Assembly (NCBI GenBank): GCA_032622095.1
Contig: CP136062.1
Span: forward strand, 197,167,887-197,231,886
Direction of reading: 5' to 3'
Length of the DNA: 64,000 nucleotides
Source: Siphonodentalium dalli
Taxonomy: Eukaryota; Mollusca; Scaphopoda; Gadilida; Siphonodentaliidae
This document shows positions 34,866-45,560 of the stretch, one piece after another. Made by a program: the position numbers and the translations under genes. Below the pieces are notes generated by a model that was given only the letters and a program-made list of their open reading frames with translations, ran no database searches and was not told where the DNA came from. The stretch's first letter is position 1; each line of letters begins with the position of its first letter.

Positions 34866-35111
34866 CTAACCATTTCATGACGGGAGCTGCGCTGGTGCAG
34901 CATTACACACCTTGTGCCAGCGCATTCTCTTATATATGCGAGTCTCCCATAGGGAACCTCTCATATATAAGAGAATGCATGGCTCACAAAATGCATATCT
35001 AAGAGAATGCCTTGCTCAAAATATGCATGCTCTTTTATATGTGAGGCGCCCTATTATATGGGCACAGGGTTTTCTCAAAATTTCAGGAAGCTCCAGACAT
35101 TGAATGGCTAA
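34866..35111 (+). mobile_element. Family A MITE, subtype 1, CTAA-flanked
   Basis: CTAA occurs at 34866-34869 and 35108-35111 as a direct repeat in place of TTAA. The first hairpin is complete; the second is reduced ('catgctcttttatatgtgag' then 'cccta..tatgggcacaggg'). The ends match the 5355 copy. Confidence 0.75.
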
Positions 35112-36300
35112 TGAGTCGCTTTTGGACAGTTTATATATATCTTTATTTCCTCCAATTCAGGAGAGTATAACTGAAGAAAAAAAAAACATACATGGAATAA
35201 GCAATAAATATTTACAGACTAACATGACGTGTAATGAAATGAAGAAAAAAAAAAAAAAGTTTATATTCACGATTCTGCGTTTCTATAAACTGTGAACCTG
35301 GCATGCAAAACCCCCCGGAGACACACCGGAACACTTGATGTATAAGGAGTTGTGCAAGCCGCAGGGATGCATATATGTTTGCCCCCCATTGCGGTCTACA
35401 GCTGCCCCAAATCATTCAGTGTGCCGGTGTACTCGGGCTGGACTAACAAACCAGATTCCACAAAACTGTTGATTTATATATATAGCGGATAGACCTTCAG
35501 TCGTAACAGCGGAGAATGTGGCAAATGTTACCGTGAGACATATAAATCCTGACATACATTATCCGACCATCGACACCACAGTGAGTAAGTAGCGTTAATA
35601 AAAAATTGCACATATTCAAGCTTGTCTTCGACGAATGGTTCTAATGTGAGGGGCATATGACCCAAAAACACATGAATAATTTGCTCCGGGCTCATGTTAT
35701 CTAGTACGTGATAAAATGAAATTCCGAATAAATTGTTACCTGTGTGTGATCTGACCCTCGACCCAGTTTCCAATAATCGAAGTCAAAGTTCGAAATTCGA
35801 AACCAAACGACAAGAGAGCTGTATCCTTATGTACGTATTACGAACAACTCGAGATTTTCAGATTTATTACATGATCCGATCCTTCTTTCGTTGTATAATC
35901 CCATTCTATAATACCGGTAATCAACGACCATTGTATAACAGGAAATAGCGCCAGGTTAACTGAAATGCATTGTTACGAGGAACCGTGACCTCTGACTTCC
36001 GGCTTGTCGTCTGTTTACATTCGTATTCTAAGTACACTGAATCGATGTTTGTGACTATTGTTGATTTAGTTAGAACAATTATTTCATTAAATTTAATTAC
36101 ACCAAAGCGTGTTATTTACCTGGCACCATTTCTTGGCGTGAAGACCGCGGACAAACTTCCGGCTTGACTTCCGGCTTGTGTTATAGAAATCGCTTTTAGT
36201 TTCTCATCCCATTTAAGTACGTTTATATGTTTATATTTTAGTACATATTATGGAGGTTTTGGATCAAGTAATAAATAGAATCTTCAACTCGTCCCTATAG
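35112..36300. other. No gene recognised; three ETS-like sites
   Basis: ACTTCCGG occurs at 35995-36002, 36155-36162 and 36167-36174, all in the same orientation. The frames here lack motifs. Confidence 0.4.
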
Positions 36301-36404
36301 TTATAGCGAAATTTACAAAACTCGTCCAGTAAATTAGATCTGGACTTCGCCTGAGGCTTCGTCCATACCTAATTTACTGGCGAGTTTTGTAAATTTCGCT
36401 ATAA
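36301..36404. repeat. Hairpin with about 44-bp arms
   Basis: 'ttatagcgaaatttacaaaa' pairs with 'ttttgtaaatttcgctataa', continuing through 'ctcg.ccagtaaatta' to a loop around 'ttcgcctgaggctt'. It may be a small fold-back element. No second copy is seen. Confidence 0.8.
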
Positions 36405-36560
36405 ACTTGGGACAAGTTCCTCTCTATATAATGTATATATATACTGAAATATATGAGCTGTTTTTCTAGATTTCGAGGTATACCGTATATTTGTTCACAT
36501 CGATTTGTGGGTTATTCCACACATTCACATTATTTCCCATAAATAGGCAGGAATATTTAT

Positions 36561-36960
36561 TTAACCCTTTACCCAACAGAAGGGCCCTGTGCCAATGCAT
36601 TCTATTATATATGCGAGTCGACCATAGGTCGCCTCGCATATATAAGAGAATGCATTGGCTTAACATATTAAAAATTATAAAATTGTTAAAGAATGTAAGA
36701 AAAAATGGTAAAAAGTGTTAAAAAAAGATTTTTTTTAGGCCAATGCATTCTCTTATATATGCGAGGCGACCTATGGTCGACTCGCATATATAAGAGAATG
36801 CATTGGCACAGGGCATAACTGTAACCATCACAATGTGGTCAATGAACCGGTTCCAATGATATCCATATTTGTATGGTTTTATTGAGACAGACCCCAAGAT
36901 ATTTTAGGCTGTTGAAGCTTTATTTGGCCGGTTTTGGCGGTTTGTTGGGTAAAGGGTTAA
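36561..36960 (+). mobile_element. Family A MITE, subtype 2, longest full copy
   Basis: TTAA at 36561-36564 and 36957-36960. It contains, in order: terminus CCCTTTACCCAACAGAAGGG, hairpin 1 (about 36592-36659), an A-rich spacer with 'attgttaaagaatgtaagaa', hairpin 2 (about 36740-36806), the asymmetric segment, and the terminus 'tttgttgggtaaaggg'. Each hairpin has arms of about 33 bp with one mismatch and a 3-nt apex, and hairpin 2 is the reverse complement of hairpin 1. Confidence 0.92.
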
Positions 36961-38240
36961 ACAAAGTTGAGTTACGGGAATAACTTAAATTTTTTTTTTT
37001 TTATAACTTATTAGATAACGCTATTAATTTCGGAACCCTCGAAAAAGTATTTATGTTATCTATGATTTCGCCTCTATTTTGGCTTGTGATAATCATGATA
37101 ATATACACTATAGTAGCATAGTACTGCACTCTTTCTATGTGTTTGATGCATTTTATTCTGCTACCATTCATTTCTCGTCTGCACTTTCTTTCCCTTTATG
37201 TATATATTTCCGACCAAACAGAACCATAAAACATCTGCTTTACCCCACTTGTATCTATCCTAAGATACCTGGAATAACTTTTACTGGGGAAAGAACTGTA
37301 CAAAAGCTCAATCATTGTTTTGAACATTGTATTTATGCTTTCGTTCAAAATAAACTATTGTTTAATCCACATTACTACATATAGGTCCCTATATATGTGG
37401 CAGCCGGCATATCACAAGACAACTGTTTAGATACAAGTTCAAAATATCGATAAACCTGGACTATATTATGACCTTCCCGCGGTGAAGGAATGCGGCCATT
37501 TGTTTCGAACTGCCAGACTCGACTGTTTCTTTGGCGATTTACACAGATCCCCCATCTATCTCAATACCCGAAGGCGAACCGGACTTCTCATCACCCAGAG
37601 CGATGATTGACGAGGTATTTCGACTGGTCGAACCTGGAATTAATAGGAAGCCACATGCAATGCATGCGCCGGTAATGGGCTCATGCAGAGCGGTAATTGG
37701 ATGAGCGTTCTGAACAAAATGAACTCATCAGAGAAACCCAATCACACCACAACATGCATGACCCAAAAATGTAATCGCAAGATTGCTTCTCTCTAGCCAT
37801 GTTGCTCACAACTGGGGTAAAACTTTTCATACATATATATATGAGTCGTTATTTCGTTAGAGAATCTGGATTCAGATTACGGATTAGTCCCCGTATGACG
37901 TGGTTCGGTAAACGAACAGACCAGAAACAGTAAACGAACAGACCGTAATCGTAATCAATCGTTATTTCGTCATAATCCGGATTCAGATTCTGATTCCGAT
38001 TACGGACTCAAACTTTCATAATGTAAACAAACCGAGATTTCGCCACCTTGGAGTTTAAAAACACAATAAAACATAAGAATCCGTCCCTTGTGTCCAAATT
38101 ATTGCAGAATATAAACGATCTATATCAAAGAATTTTAAATGCGGAGACAAATTTGTGTTATTTAGTGTAAACGGGGAGAATATTGCCGAAATTAGCCGAA
38201 TAATAATGTTATTGATAGTAACGCTGGGGGAGCAATTCAG
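36961..38240. other. No gene recognised
   Basis: A segment at 37848-38012 repeats 'gttatttcgt' and 'ggattcagattacggact' forms in direct and inverted order and may be a decayed fold-back repeat. Confidence 0.4.
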
Positions 38241-38402
38241 TTGATGGCGAAATTGAAGCAAATCATTGTCAATTTCATTGTCACATTCATGTCGCATGTC
38301 GATTTCAAATTCGGCGGATACGTCACCATTGACCGAATTCAAGTGAACCTGCATGGATATGTCTTCTGTTTTGTTCGTTATTATTTGTTCCTTCTTATTC
38401 AA
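38241..38402 (-). other. Possible coding exon, unrecognised
   Basis: A minus-strand frame reads MQVHLNSVNGDVSAEFEIDM, then about 18 further polar residues rich in Asp, Asn and Glu and ending in a Gln/His/Leu-rich stretch. Its composition is more protein-like than its AT-rich surroundings. Downstream the frame runs on as hydrophobic AT-rich sequence to 38055, which probably is not coding. No domain is recognised, and splice sites are not convincing. Confidence 0.15.
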
Positions 38403-38576
38403 GAAATAGTAGGATTAATATTACCAACTTTTACTGGTTGAAAAATCAAACAATAAGAACATCATTCCAACCTATATATGGTGTCAAATTAATGTCCAAC
38501 TAATGTTGTGTCAGGCATGAGATTTCCAACTGCTGGAAATGCAGGGTAATGGATGTTTTTTATTTTATGTCCTAAA

Positions 38577-38698
38577 AATTGTAAGAAACATTTATTTAAA
38601 AAAAATGATAATTTTTTTTTAGGCCAATGCATTTTCTTATATATGCGAGGCGACCTATGGTCGACTCGCATATATAAGAGAATGCATTGGCACAGGGT
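38577..38698 (+). mobile_element. Family A MITE fragment: spacer plus hairpin 2
   Basis: 'attgtaagaaacatttattt' matches the family spacer, followed by an intact hairpin (about 38624-38691) of subtype 2 and 'cacaggg'. No termini and no TTAA flanks are present, so it is a solo hairpin. Confidence 0.8.
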
Positions 38699-38699
38699 A

Positions 38700-39786
38700 A
38701 AAAAAAATCCCGACTTACGACTGGATTTGATATGGCGGGTCACATGTTATGAAAATAAAATATGTTTCAAATCCAGGGATACACGGGTGTTATCCCACCA
38801 GCATCAACATTCACGCACTATATAACCTACACAGGCTCATCTCCTACGTGACAATCTATGGTCTACGTCGAGACTGTATTGACGGGACAGGATGTGTGCG
38901 TGGACAATAGTTTATTTAAATTAAAACTGAGTATCGTTAACATATCTTTGCTTCGATCATATCGATTCAAATTGGATCTAAAACATTGCCTAGAGCTACG
39001 TCTGATCCGAGAACGAGATCTCACCACTATCCTATATATCACAGTTATTCTATGCTACAACGAACGCCGAATATTTGCTGAGATTATGGTCCAGCTCAAT
39101 GTCGCATGAGGATGTTTACTATTCAGGAACAACACGTAGTGGTGACTCTGAGAGCTGAGTGCACTGGGGCACGTTATGGATCATCCTATAGGGAAACCTA
39201 CTGAGTGTTCCGGGATCATGCTGTTCGCTGTAACTTATTAACCGAGATGTTATGAATATACCAGCATGGACGGATACACTGGTTCAGCATGAATTTTCCA
39301 TTGTTCCAAATTCCAAATATCATTTCTTATCGAATTGGCCATATCACGATCGGAGAGGTACATTGAAATGTCCCTCAACTCACATCAAGCTTGAGAAAAT
39401 CGGTCACGATGTTCGCTCATGTCGGGGTTGGAACACGCACCAAACACATCTATTGAGAAAAGTGATGGAAATAGATTGCATTGAAGTGCGAAATCTATGT
39501 CCTCCGCCACATATTTTCTTATCGGGAATTCAGTTGTAATTCCCGTCTATTAACTGGTATTCAGGATTCAGATGGGCGTGATGAAAGGGGGGGGGTGACA
39601 TGTGGAAATGTGTGCCATTTGTTTTCTGAGGATCGGTCTACGCGCAGTGGAGTTGTTTCCGGGTGAAATTAACCACCTGAAGTTTTCCTCAACTCATAAA
39701 ACTGAAAAAGGTCGTGATATGGCATATAGCTCAAATGGACGACGATAAACACCCAACAAGCAAATGCAGAACGTACACATTCATAT
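38700..39786. other. No gene recognised
   Basis: Frames at 38858-39109 and 39252-39539 (plus) lack motifs. Confidence 0.4.
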
Positions 39787-40391
39787 TTAAAGGCACGGGC
39801 GGTGTTCGTTGCAGAAATATTCATATTTGTTCAAATCGCCATCAACAGAAGGAATATTAAAATATATATAGTTTTGTTCATATGCCAAACATAATCAGCG
39901 CGTAAATATATATAGTATATTGTCGTCAAGACGTACGATGGTGTATGTAAACAAGAGCCTGCTCGTGTTACATAGGTTGTGATTCTGTTTACATAACACA
40001 GCGCAATTCTATTGGTTAATCACACACAAATGATATAAACGCTCTTTATTATTTCCATATCAGGAAAGCAGTAACGACTAACGCTCTTTATGTTTACCAT
40101 ATCCGGATCTAAACAAAAGCCATGTAAGTTGTAACGTATCGTTTTTTGCTTTTGTTTACATAACAAAGGGGGAAAACTTGACAATAAAATACTGTTTATG
40201 CCATATTTCGGATTAGTATAATAACAAAGTCTGTCTATATTTTACAATTCTTTCTGTTTATTGCGTTTTTTGACGGAGGTGATTATTTTAACACCATACC
40301 CACCGCCAACACCTCCCGTATCTTAACATACCCACCGCCAACACCGCCCGTATCTTAACATACCCACCGCCAACACCGCCCGTATCCTTAA
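39787..40391 (+). mobile_element. Family B MITE, copy 3, with triplicated end
   Basis: TTAA at 39787-39790 and 40388-40391. Left end AGGCACGGGCGGTGTTCG. The right terminal segment 'tacccaccgccaacaccgcc' plus 'cgtatctta' occurs three times in tandem at 40303-40388, once in the other copies. The body carries several GTAAACA/TGTTTAC motifs. Confidence 0.88.
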
Positions 40392-40694
40392 AGGTGCAGA
40401 ACCTATTTGACTTTATATTTAGATTCTAGTGTATAAAATAACTTTTTTGAAAACAACAAGTACTGCAAGAAAGACACTATTTTTATCTTCAATGTTCTAT
40501 ACATCTATTTCAAACAGTATTGGTGTTTTAGAGGGACACCAAACATTATTTTGTTATATATAATATATAAATGACATTTTTTGCTATTCATTTTACCTGT
40601 CATATTTTGTGTTCAACAGAGCAATGCAGAATTATATTTTTATGTTGTTGTTGTTGTTGTAAGTGGAGGTTTTGAACCCTGAATGCATCTTTAA
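40388..40694. mobile_element. Candidate TTAA-flanked element abutting family B
   Basis: TTAA at 40388-40391 (shared with family B) and 40691-40694. The left end AGGTGCAGAACC and right-end complement AGATGCATTCAGGG share only the first bases. A short (TTG)n run is near 40652. It may be an independent TTAA element inserted next to family B, or plain host sequence. Confidence 0.3.
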
Positions 40695-42814
40695 ATATAT
40701 AATAGGTAAAGTAGTGATGTGAAACCATTCAGAGAAACGACTGTGGCAGCAGCTGGTGGTGCATGGGAGTAAACACATCGAGAATGAAGCCTCATACTTG
40801 AAATAATCCTCAGTCCATGCGCATTCAAAGACGATTACGATAATGGATTCTCGATTTCTGCGCGCTAAGCACTCTACTCATCTTCTCCGATAACTCTAAC
40901 TGAGTATGCGACATCACATGAAACCTACTAACTTTAAAGCCGGCGTTTTCGCATCACCAGAAGAAAGCAACTCGCAACAATATATTTTTTGTCGTTTTAT
41001 GATGAAATTTGCATGTTTAATGGACTGAAATTGTAAGGAATCGAATAATGGTATGACAAACAACAATATCAAAGCTTAGAAGGAAAAAATGAGGAAATGA
41101 AAAGAATGCAGAGATGGAAAAAAATGAAGCACGCGATCGCTGAACTACACCGAACAAATGAAACCTTAGGACAGAGGAATGTGGGCGCATCAATTCTGTG
41201 TGTTATATTGACTACTCGATCACAGGACTGGGGAGTGGGGTTGACCTTTAGTCTTCAAGATTACTGTGGAGCGAACCCCCATGGCGAATTCATCGTATGT
41301 AAAGCTCGCAAAGCCAGGTAGCAAAGTATAGTTGGTGCCAATTAACGTGAGGTTATGAGAATGAAATAAATCAACATGGGCACTCTAATGAAATAAATAT
41401 TTTTGGGAGTGGGCAGGCCATGCATTTAGTTTCGAGTATATATATATGACATCTACGTTATGTCGACTCGATACTGCGGCAAAGCATTAGACTCCTGTCG
41501 AATAATGAACTACTATACTGATAAGAATTACGAATAGGGCACTACGTATTTATACGTCACTAGAATTTGTGTTCTTTCTATCGGTTGTCGTTTTGCCATA
41601 TCCGTAGTTACGATTGTGGTTTCTGGTCATCACAACGTCGGTAAGTTCCTTCATGTTTATGGCTATACCAGTCGAATCCTTAAGGCCAAAAAAAACAAGT
41701 GTTTTGGTTCTCGGGCAATTTTTTTTCTTCAAATCAATGAGGGAGGGAGGGTTTTATTTTTATTTTTTATTTTTTTCTGCGCATAGTAAGCATGGACAAA
41801 GATACCTTCCTCTGTCTAGTAATAACCAGAACAGGTAGAGGGAACTGTTATGCATATAAACTCATTTAGTCTTATATAAAAATGTCATTGTACTACCAGT
41901 GTATGACTGGGATTACCTAACAATATATAATGCCCCTGACATTAACTACTGTTATTGTTGTCTAAAAACTGATACCTCCCCATTCTAATATGTGATCCTG
42001 AATTTAGTCCTGTGCCTTTCAATTGTATAAAGTTACAATTAGTGTAAGTTGTTCACAATGACTAATTGTAAGAAGAGCATGAGGATCAGGCTAATCATTT
42101 TCTTAATTGTAGTCATCTACTTCATGTTGTAAGCCTGCAAGTCACTTTTTAACACATTTCATGTTAGAGCTCAATGCACACTAATATTCAACACATATCT
42201 GCTATGGACATGTTGATAAAAAAAATTTTGTCATAACATCAGGCATTCAATAAAAAGGCCTAATGCGGCCCTTTTTATTCAATGCGGCGGGGCCTGAGAA
42301 CCAAAACTTTTTTTTTGGCCTAAAACATGTCTCATGTCAGGTTTTATACATGTGCCAAGGCATTGCGTGCTTTCGGTGCAACCATCGAGTCTAATGCTGA
42401 CTATGACCTGACAACGGACATACTTAAATGCAAAATAAAATTATGACAAATAGAACAAGTTCACCTTCATTCGAGTGGAAATAAGTTTGAACGGCACGGT
42501 TTTCGCACAATTGTTCGACTCGGAATATTGATAGTTTGCTATGTGATACCGTCCCTCCTATATGTGTACGCTTATATGACGATATCTTGGTTTTGCCAAC
42601 TTCTACTGGCTTTCCACCGGATACACACACGATCTAACATCGAAAGCTACCAATAATCTTGGATCGCTATTAGATAGCGATTGGTATGTAATCGGGAACA
42701 CGTGTCAAGCGATGTTAGGTTTATATTTCAAAATGAATTTCTTGATTTAATCGGAAGGGAGATAACCCAATATAGAACGTACTTTTGACTAAACGGCTAT
42801 TTGTCTGAAACAGT
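40695..42814. other. No gene recognised
   Basis: A hairpin 'ttcaataaaaaggcctaatg' / 'cggccctttttattcaatgc' is at 42245-42285. The frame at 41097-41321 (74 codons) is rich in basic residues but has no motif. Confidence 0.4.
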
Positions 42815-43447
42815 TTAACCCTTTCTTGACGGGAGCTGCACTGGCCCAACATTAAACATCATGTGCCAATGCTCTTATATATGCGAGTCGATCATAGGTT
42901 TTTCTCGCATATATAAGAAAATGCATTGGCCTAACAATTTTTTATCATTTTTTTTATTATCAATTTTTCTTACATTTTTTAACAATTTTTATAATTTTTG
43001 TTATCATTTTGTTCTTACAATCTTTAACAATTTTGACTATTTTTTTAATCAGTTTTTCTTATATTCTTTAACAATGTTTATTATTTTTTCTTATATTCTT
43101 TAACAATATTATAATTTTTTTTAATTTGTTCTTACATTCTTTAACAATTTTATCATTTTTTATAATTTTTTATTACATTCTTTATCAATTTTTATCCTTT
43201 TTTCTTACTTTCTTTAACAACTTTTATCATTTTTATAATTATTTCTTACATTCTTTAACAATTCTTATCATTTTTAATAATTTTTTCATATTCTTTAACA
43301 ATTATAAAAAAATAACATAAAATTTGTTAGTCCAATGTATTCTCTTATACATGCGAGACGACCTATGGTCGAATCCCATATATAAGAGAATGCATTGGCA
43401 CAGGGTTTTCACAAAAATTCAGGAAGCGCTCCTCGTGAAAGGGTTAA
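42815..43447 (+). mobile_element. Family A MITE with expanded inter-hairpin spacer
   Basis: TTAA at 42815-42818 and 43444-43447. The ends are subtype 1 (CCCTTTCTTGACGGGAGCTG) but the hairpin apices are subtype 2 (gtcgatcatagg, gacgacctatggtcga). The spacer at about 42935-43320 is a tandem expansion of 'ttcttacattctttaacaat' plus 'tttatcattttt', about eleven diverged units of 33-37 bp. In other copies one unit is present in the inverse sense (attgttaaagaatgtaagaa). Confidence 0.85.
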
Positions 43448-43484
43448 ACACCACAATTGATCTTTAAAAACACTTACTTTAAAA

Positions 43485-44320
43485 ATAAAAACTCCGGTAC
43501 TTGTATGCGGTGGTGTAATGGATTTAACAAACATGTTTTTAATATTTTTTTAATTTCTAAATATCTCCCTTATTTAATCAGTACCATCATATCAAATAGA
43601 ACTGTATTTAGTAGTGGCTAGATGGCTCTGGTCATCCCCACTTCCGATTAAAGGCACGGGCGGCGTTCGTTGCAGAAATATTCATATTTGTTCAAATCGC
43701 CATCTACCGAAGGAATATTAAAATATATATAGTTTTATTCATATGCCAAACATAATCAGCGCGTAAATAGTATATTGTCGTCAAGAGGTACGATGGTGTA
43801 CGTAAACAAGAGCCTGCTCGTGTTACAGAACTTTTGCTTCTGTTTACATAACACAGCTCAATTCTATTGGTTAATCACACACAAATTATATAAACGCTCT
43901 TTATTATTTCCATACCAGTAAAACGCTAAAAAATAACGCTCTTTATGTTTACCATATCCGGATCTAAACAAAAACCAGGTTCTTTAACGTTTTTGCTTTT
44001 TTTACATAACAAAGGAAAACATTTGACAATAACATACTTTTTATGCCATATTTGGTATGTCTATATTTTACTATTCTGTCTGTTTATGGCGGTTTTTGAC
44101 GGAGGTGAATATTTTAACAGCATACCCACCGCCAACGCCGCCCGTATCTTTAAATATAAACACTCCGGTAATTGTGCGGTGGTGCGATGGATTTAACAAA
44201 CATGTTTTTATTTTATTTGTTTATTTCTGAATATCTTCCTTATTTAGTCATTACAATCATTCCAAATGGAACTTATTTAGTAGTGGCTAGATGGCTCTGG
44301 TTATCCCCACTTCCGATTAA
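43485..44320 (+). repeat. Tandem duplication split by a family B MITE
   Basis: A segment of about 165 bp ('actccggta', 'atggatttaacaaacatgtt', 'tagtggctagatggctctgg', 'atccccacttccgattaa') occurs at 43485-43651 and 44154-44320. A family B element sits exactly between them at the TTAA. The second copy ends in the same TTAA without an insertion. Confidence 0.88.
43648..44153 (+). mobile_element. Family B MITE, copy 4
   Basis: TTAA at 43648-43651 and 44150-44153. Ends AGGCACGGGCGGCGTTCG and complement AGATACGGGCGGCGTTGGCGG. The body is nearly collinear with the 39787 copy ('catatgccaaacataatcag', 'gaggtgaatattttaaca'). Confidence 0.9.
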
Positions 44321-44429
44321 ACCAGGATACCCATTTTGAAATATAATCCTTACATCGATTGCATGATTGAATACCATCTAATCGTATACCACGATTATAT
44401 ATTGTTTTAAATATAATCATTTTGCGTAT

Positions 44430-44840
44430 TGCCTGGGCTTTCCGATATCCTGCCATCCTCTGGCGACTAAAAGGTCTGAGACAAAAAATTGAGCACAATA
44501 ATCTCCAACAAACGTATCGGCTTGGAAACGTGGATATTGATTGGGACGCTGTTCTTATTTTGTCTCAGATGCGGCCAATTTACTGGACGTTGTCATTCAT
44601 ATATGCCAATCGTTTGCTGCCTCTAAAACTCATGTTTCTTTGTTATCGTCTACATCCGTTGGTGAATGTCTTACATATATTGATTTTGTAATCTCACCAA
44701 CTGTTCGTTCTCCGAAATTACAATGATGAAAGCGGGATGGCGATTGGTGATATTAAACGTGAATGTGATTTTTTTCCTTTTGTTCGTGAGGATGGTGACC
44801 TCCCGATATGGAGGATGAATGTCCGCAATACTCAGTAGTA
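44430..44840 (+). pseudogene. Decayed coding remnant, unrecognised
   Basis: Three overlapping plus-strand segments look coding. The first (about 44445-44560) includes LRQKIEHNNLQQTYRLGN. After a frame change, 44550-44723 reads SDAANLLDVVIHICQSFA then THVSLLSSTSVGECLTYIDF. A one-base shift at 44727 leads to DESGMAIGDIKRECDFFPFV and DGDLPIWRMNV, up to a stop at 44836. The residue mix (Asp, Glu, Arg, hydrophobics) is unlike translated AT-rich spacer. I do not recognise the protein. It may be a transposon gag-like or host gene remnant. No start, intron or polyA signal is clear. Confidence 0.3.
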
Positions 44841-44884
44841 TAATCGAGGACGTGGTGACAAGGGGTTGGGATATCTCAAATCTT

Positions 44885-45121
44885 ATGCCCCTGACACACC
44901 ATCAGTTGAAAAAGACAGACACAAAAATACATGTAGGTTTAAATTGTTCTGATACATGTAGTTTGATTTTATACCAGTGTCTATAGGGTGAATTTTGTTA
45001 TTTGTAGACCGAAATTTGAATATTTTCTTACTTTCGGTCAAATATCGGACTGAAATGGCCATCAGTTGGAAAACTATATAGGGGTTGTTAAGTTGAATAT
45101 TTCCAACTGTTGGAAAACTGA
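44885..45121 (-). repeat. Dispersed repeat E, copy 1
   Basis: Read on the minus strand it runs 'tttccaacagttggaaatat', 'ttttccaactgatggccatt', 'ttgaccgaaag' and ends 'ggtgtgtcaggggcataa'. Related sequence occurs at 51385-51590, 57107-57296 (which ends 'ttgtgtcaggcatga') and 38490-38545. Confidence 0.5.
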
Positions 45122-45136
45122 GCGACAATTTCGGAG

Positions 45137-45560
45137 TAATTAGTAATTAGAACATATTTATTGCGATATCGGCTTAAAAAAGTCACCAAAAGGCAGAATT
45201 GAGGGAGACAATTTTGCGTGCCAGTTGCGACGAATCTGCTCGTGTATTTATTGCGATATCGGCTTAAAAAAGTCACCAAAAGGCAGAATTGAGGGAGACA
45301 ATTTTGCGTGCCAGTTGCGACGAATCTGCTCGTGTCTGTTCTCGACTTGCTTCAGACACAGATTGACACACACGCATTGTTACTATTTCGGAGTAATTAG
45401 TAATTAGAACATATTTATTGCGATATCGGCTTAAAAAAGTCACCAAAAGGCAGAATTGAGGGAGACAATTTTGCGTGCCAGTTGCGACGAATCTGCTCGT
45501 GTCTGTTCTCGACTTGCTTCAGACACAGATTGACACACACACGCATTGTTACTATACATA
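45137..45560 (+). repeat. Three-copy tandem repeat, 90- and 167-bp spacing
   Basis: 'ttgcgatatcggcttaaaaa' starts at 45161, 45251 and 45418. Copies 2 and 3 are full 167-bp units, nearly identical, including 'ttctcgacttgcttcagaca'. Copy 1 lacks the last 77 bp, so its 'gctcgtg' joins directly to the next 'tatttattg'. Confidence 0.92.

Noticed and set aside
42861..43320. Phe/Ile/Leu-rich plus-strand frames
   Set aside because: They are products of the AT-rich expanded spacer of the family A element.
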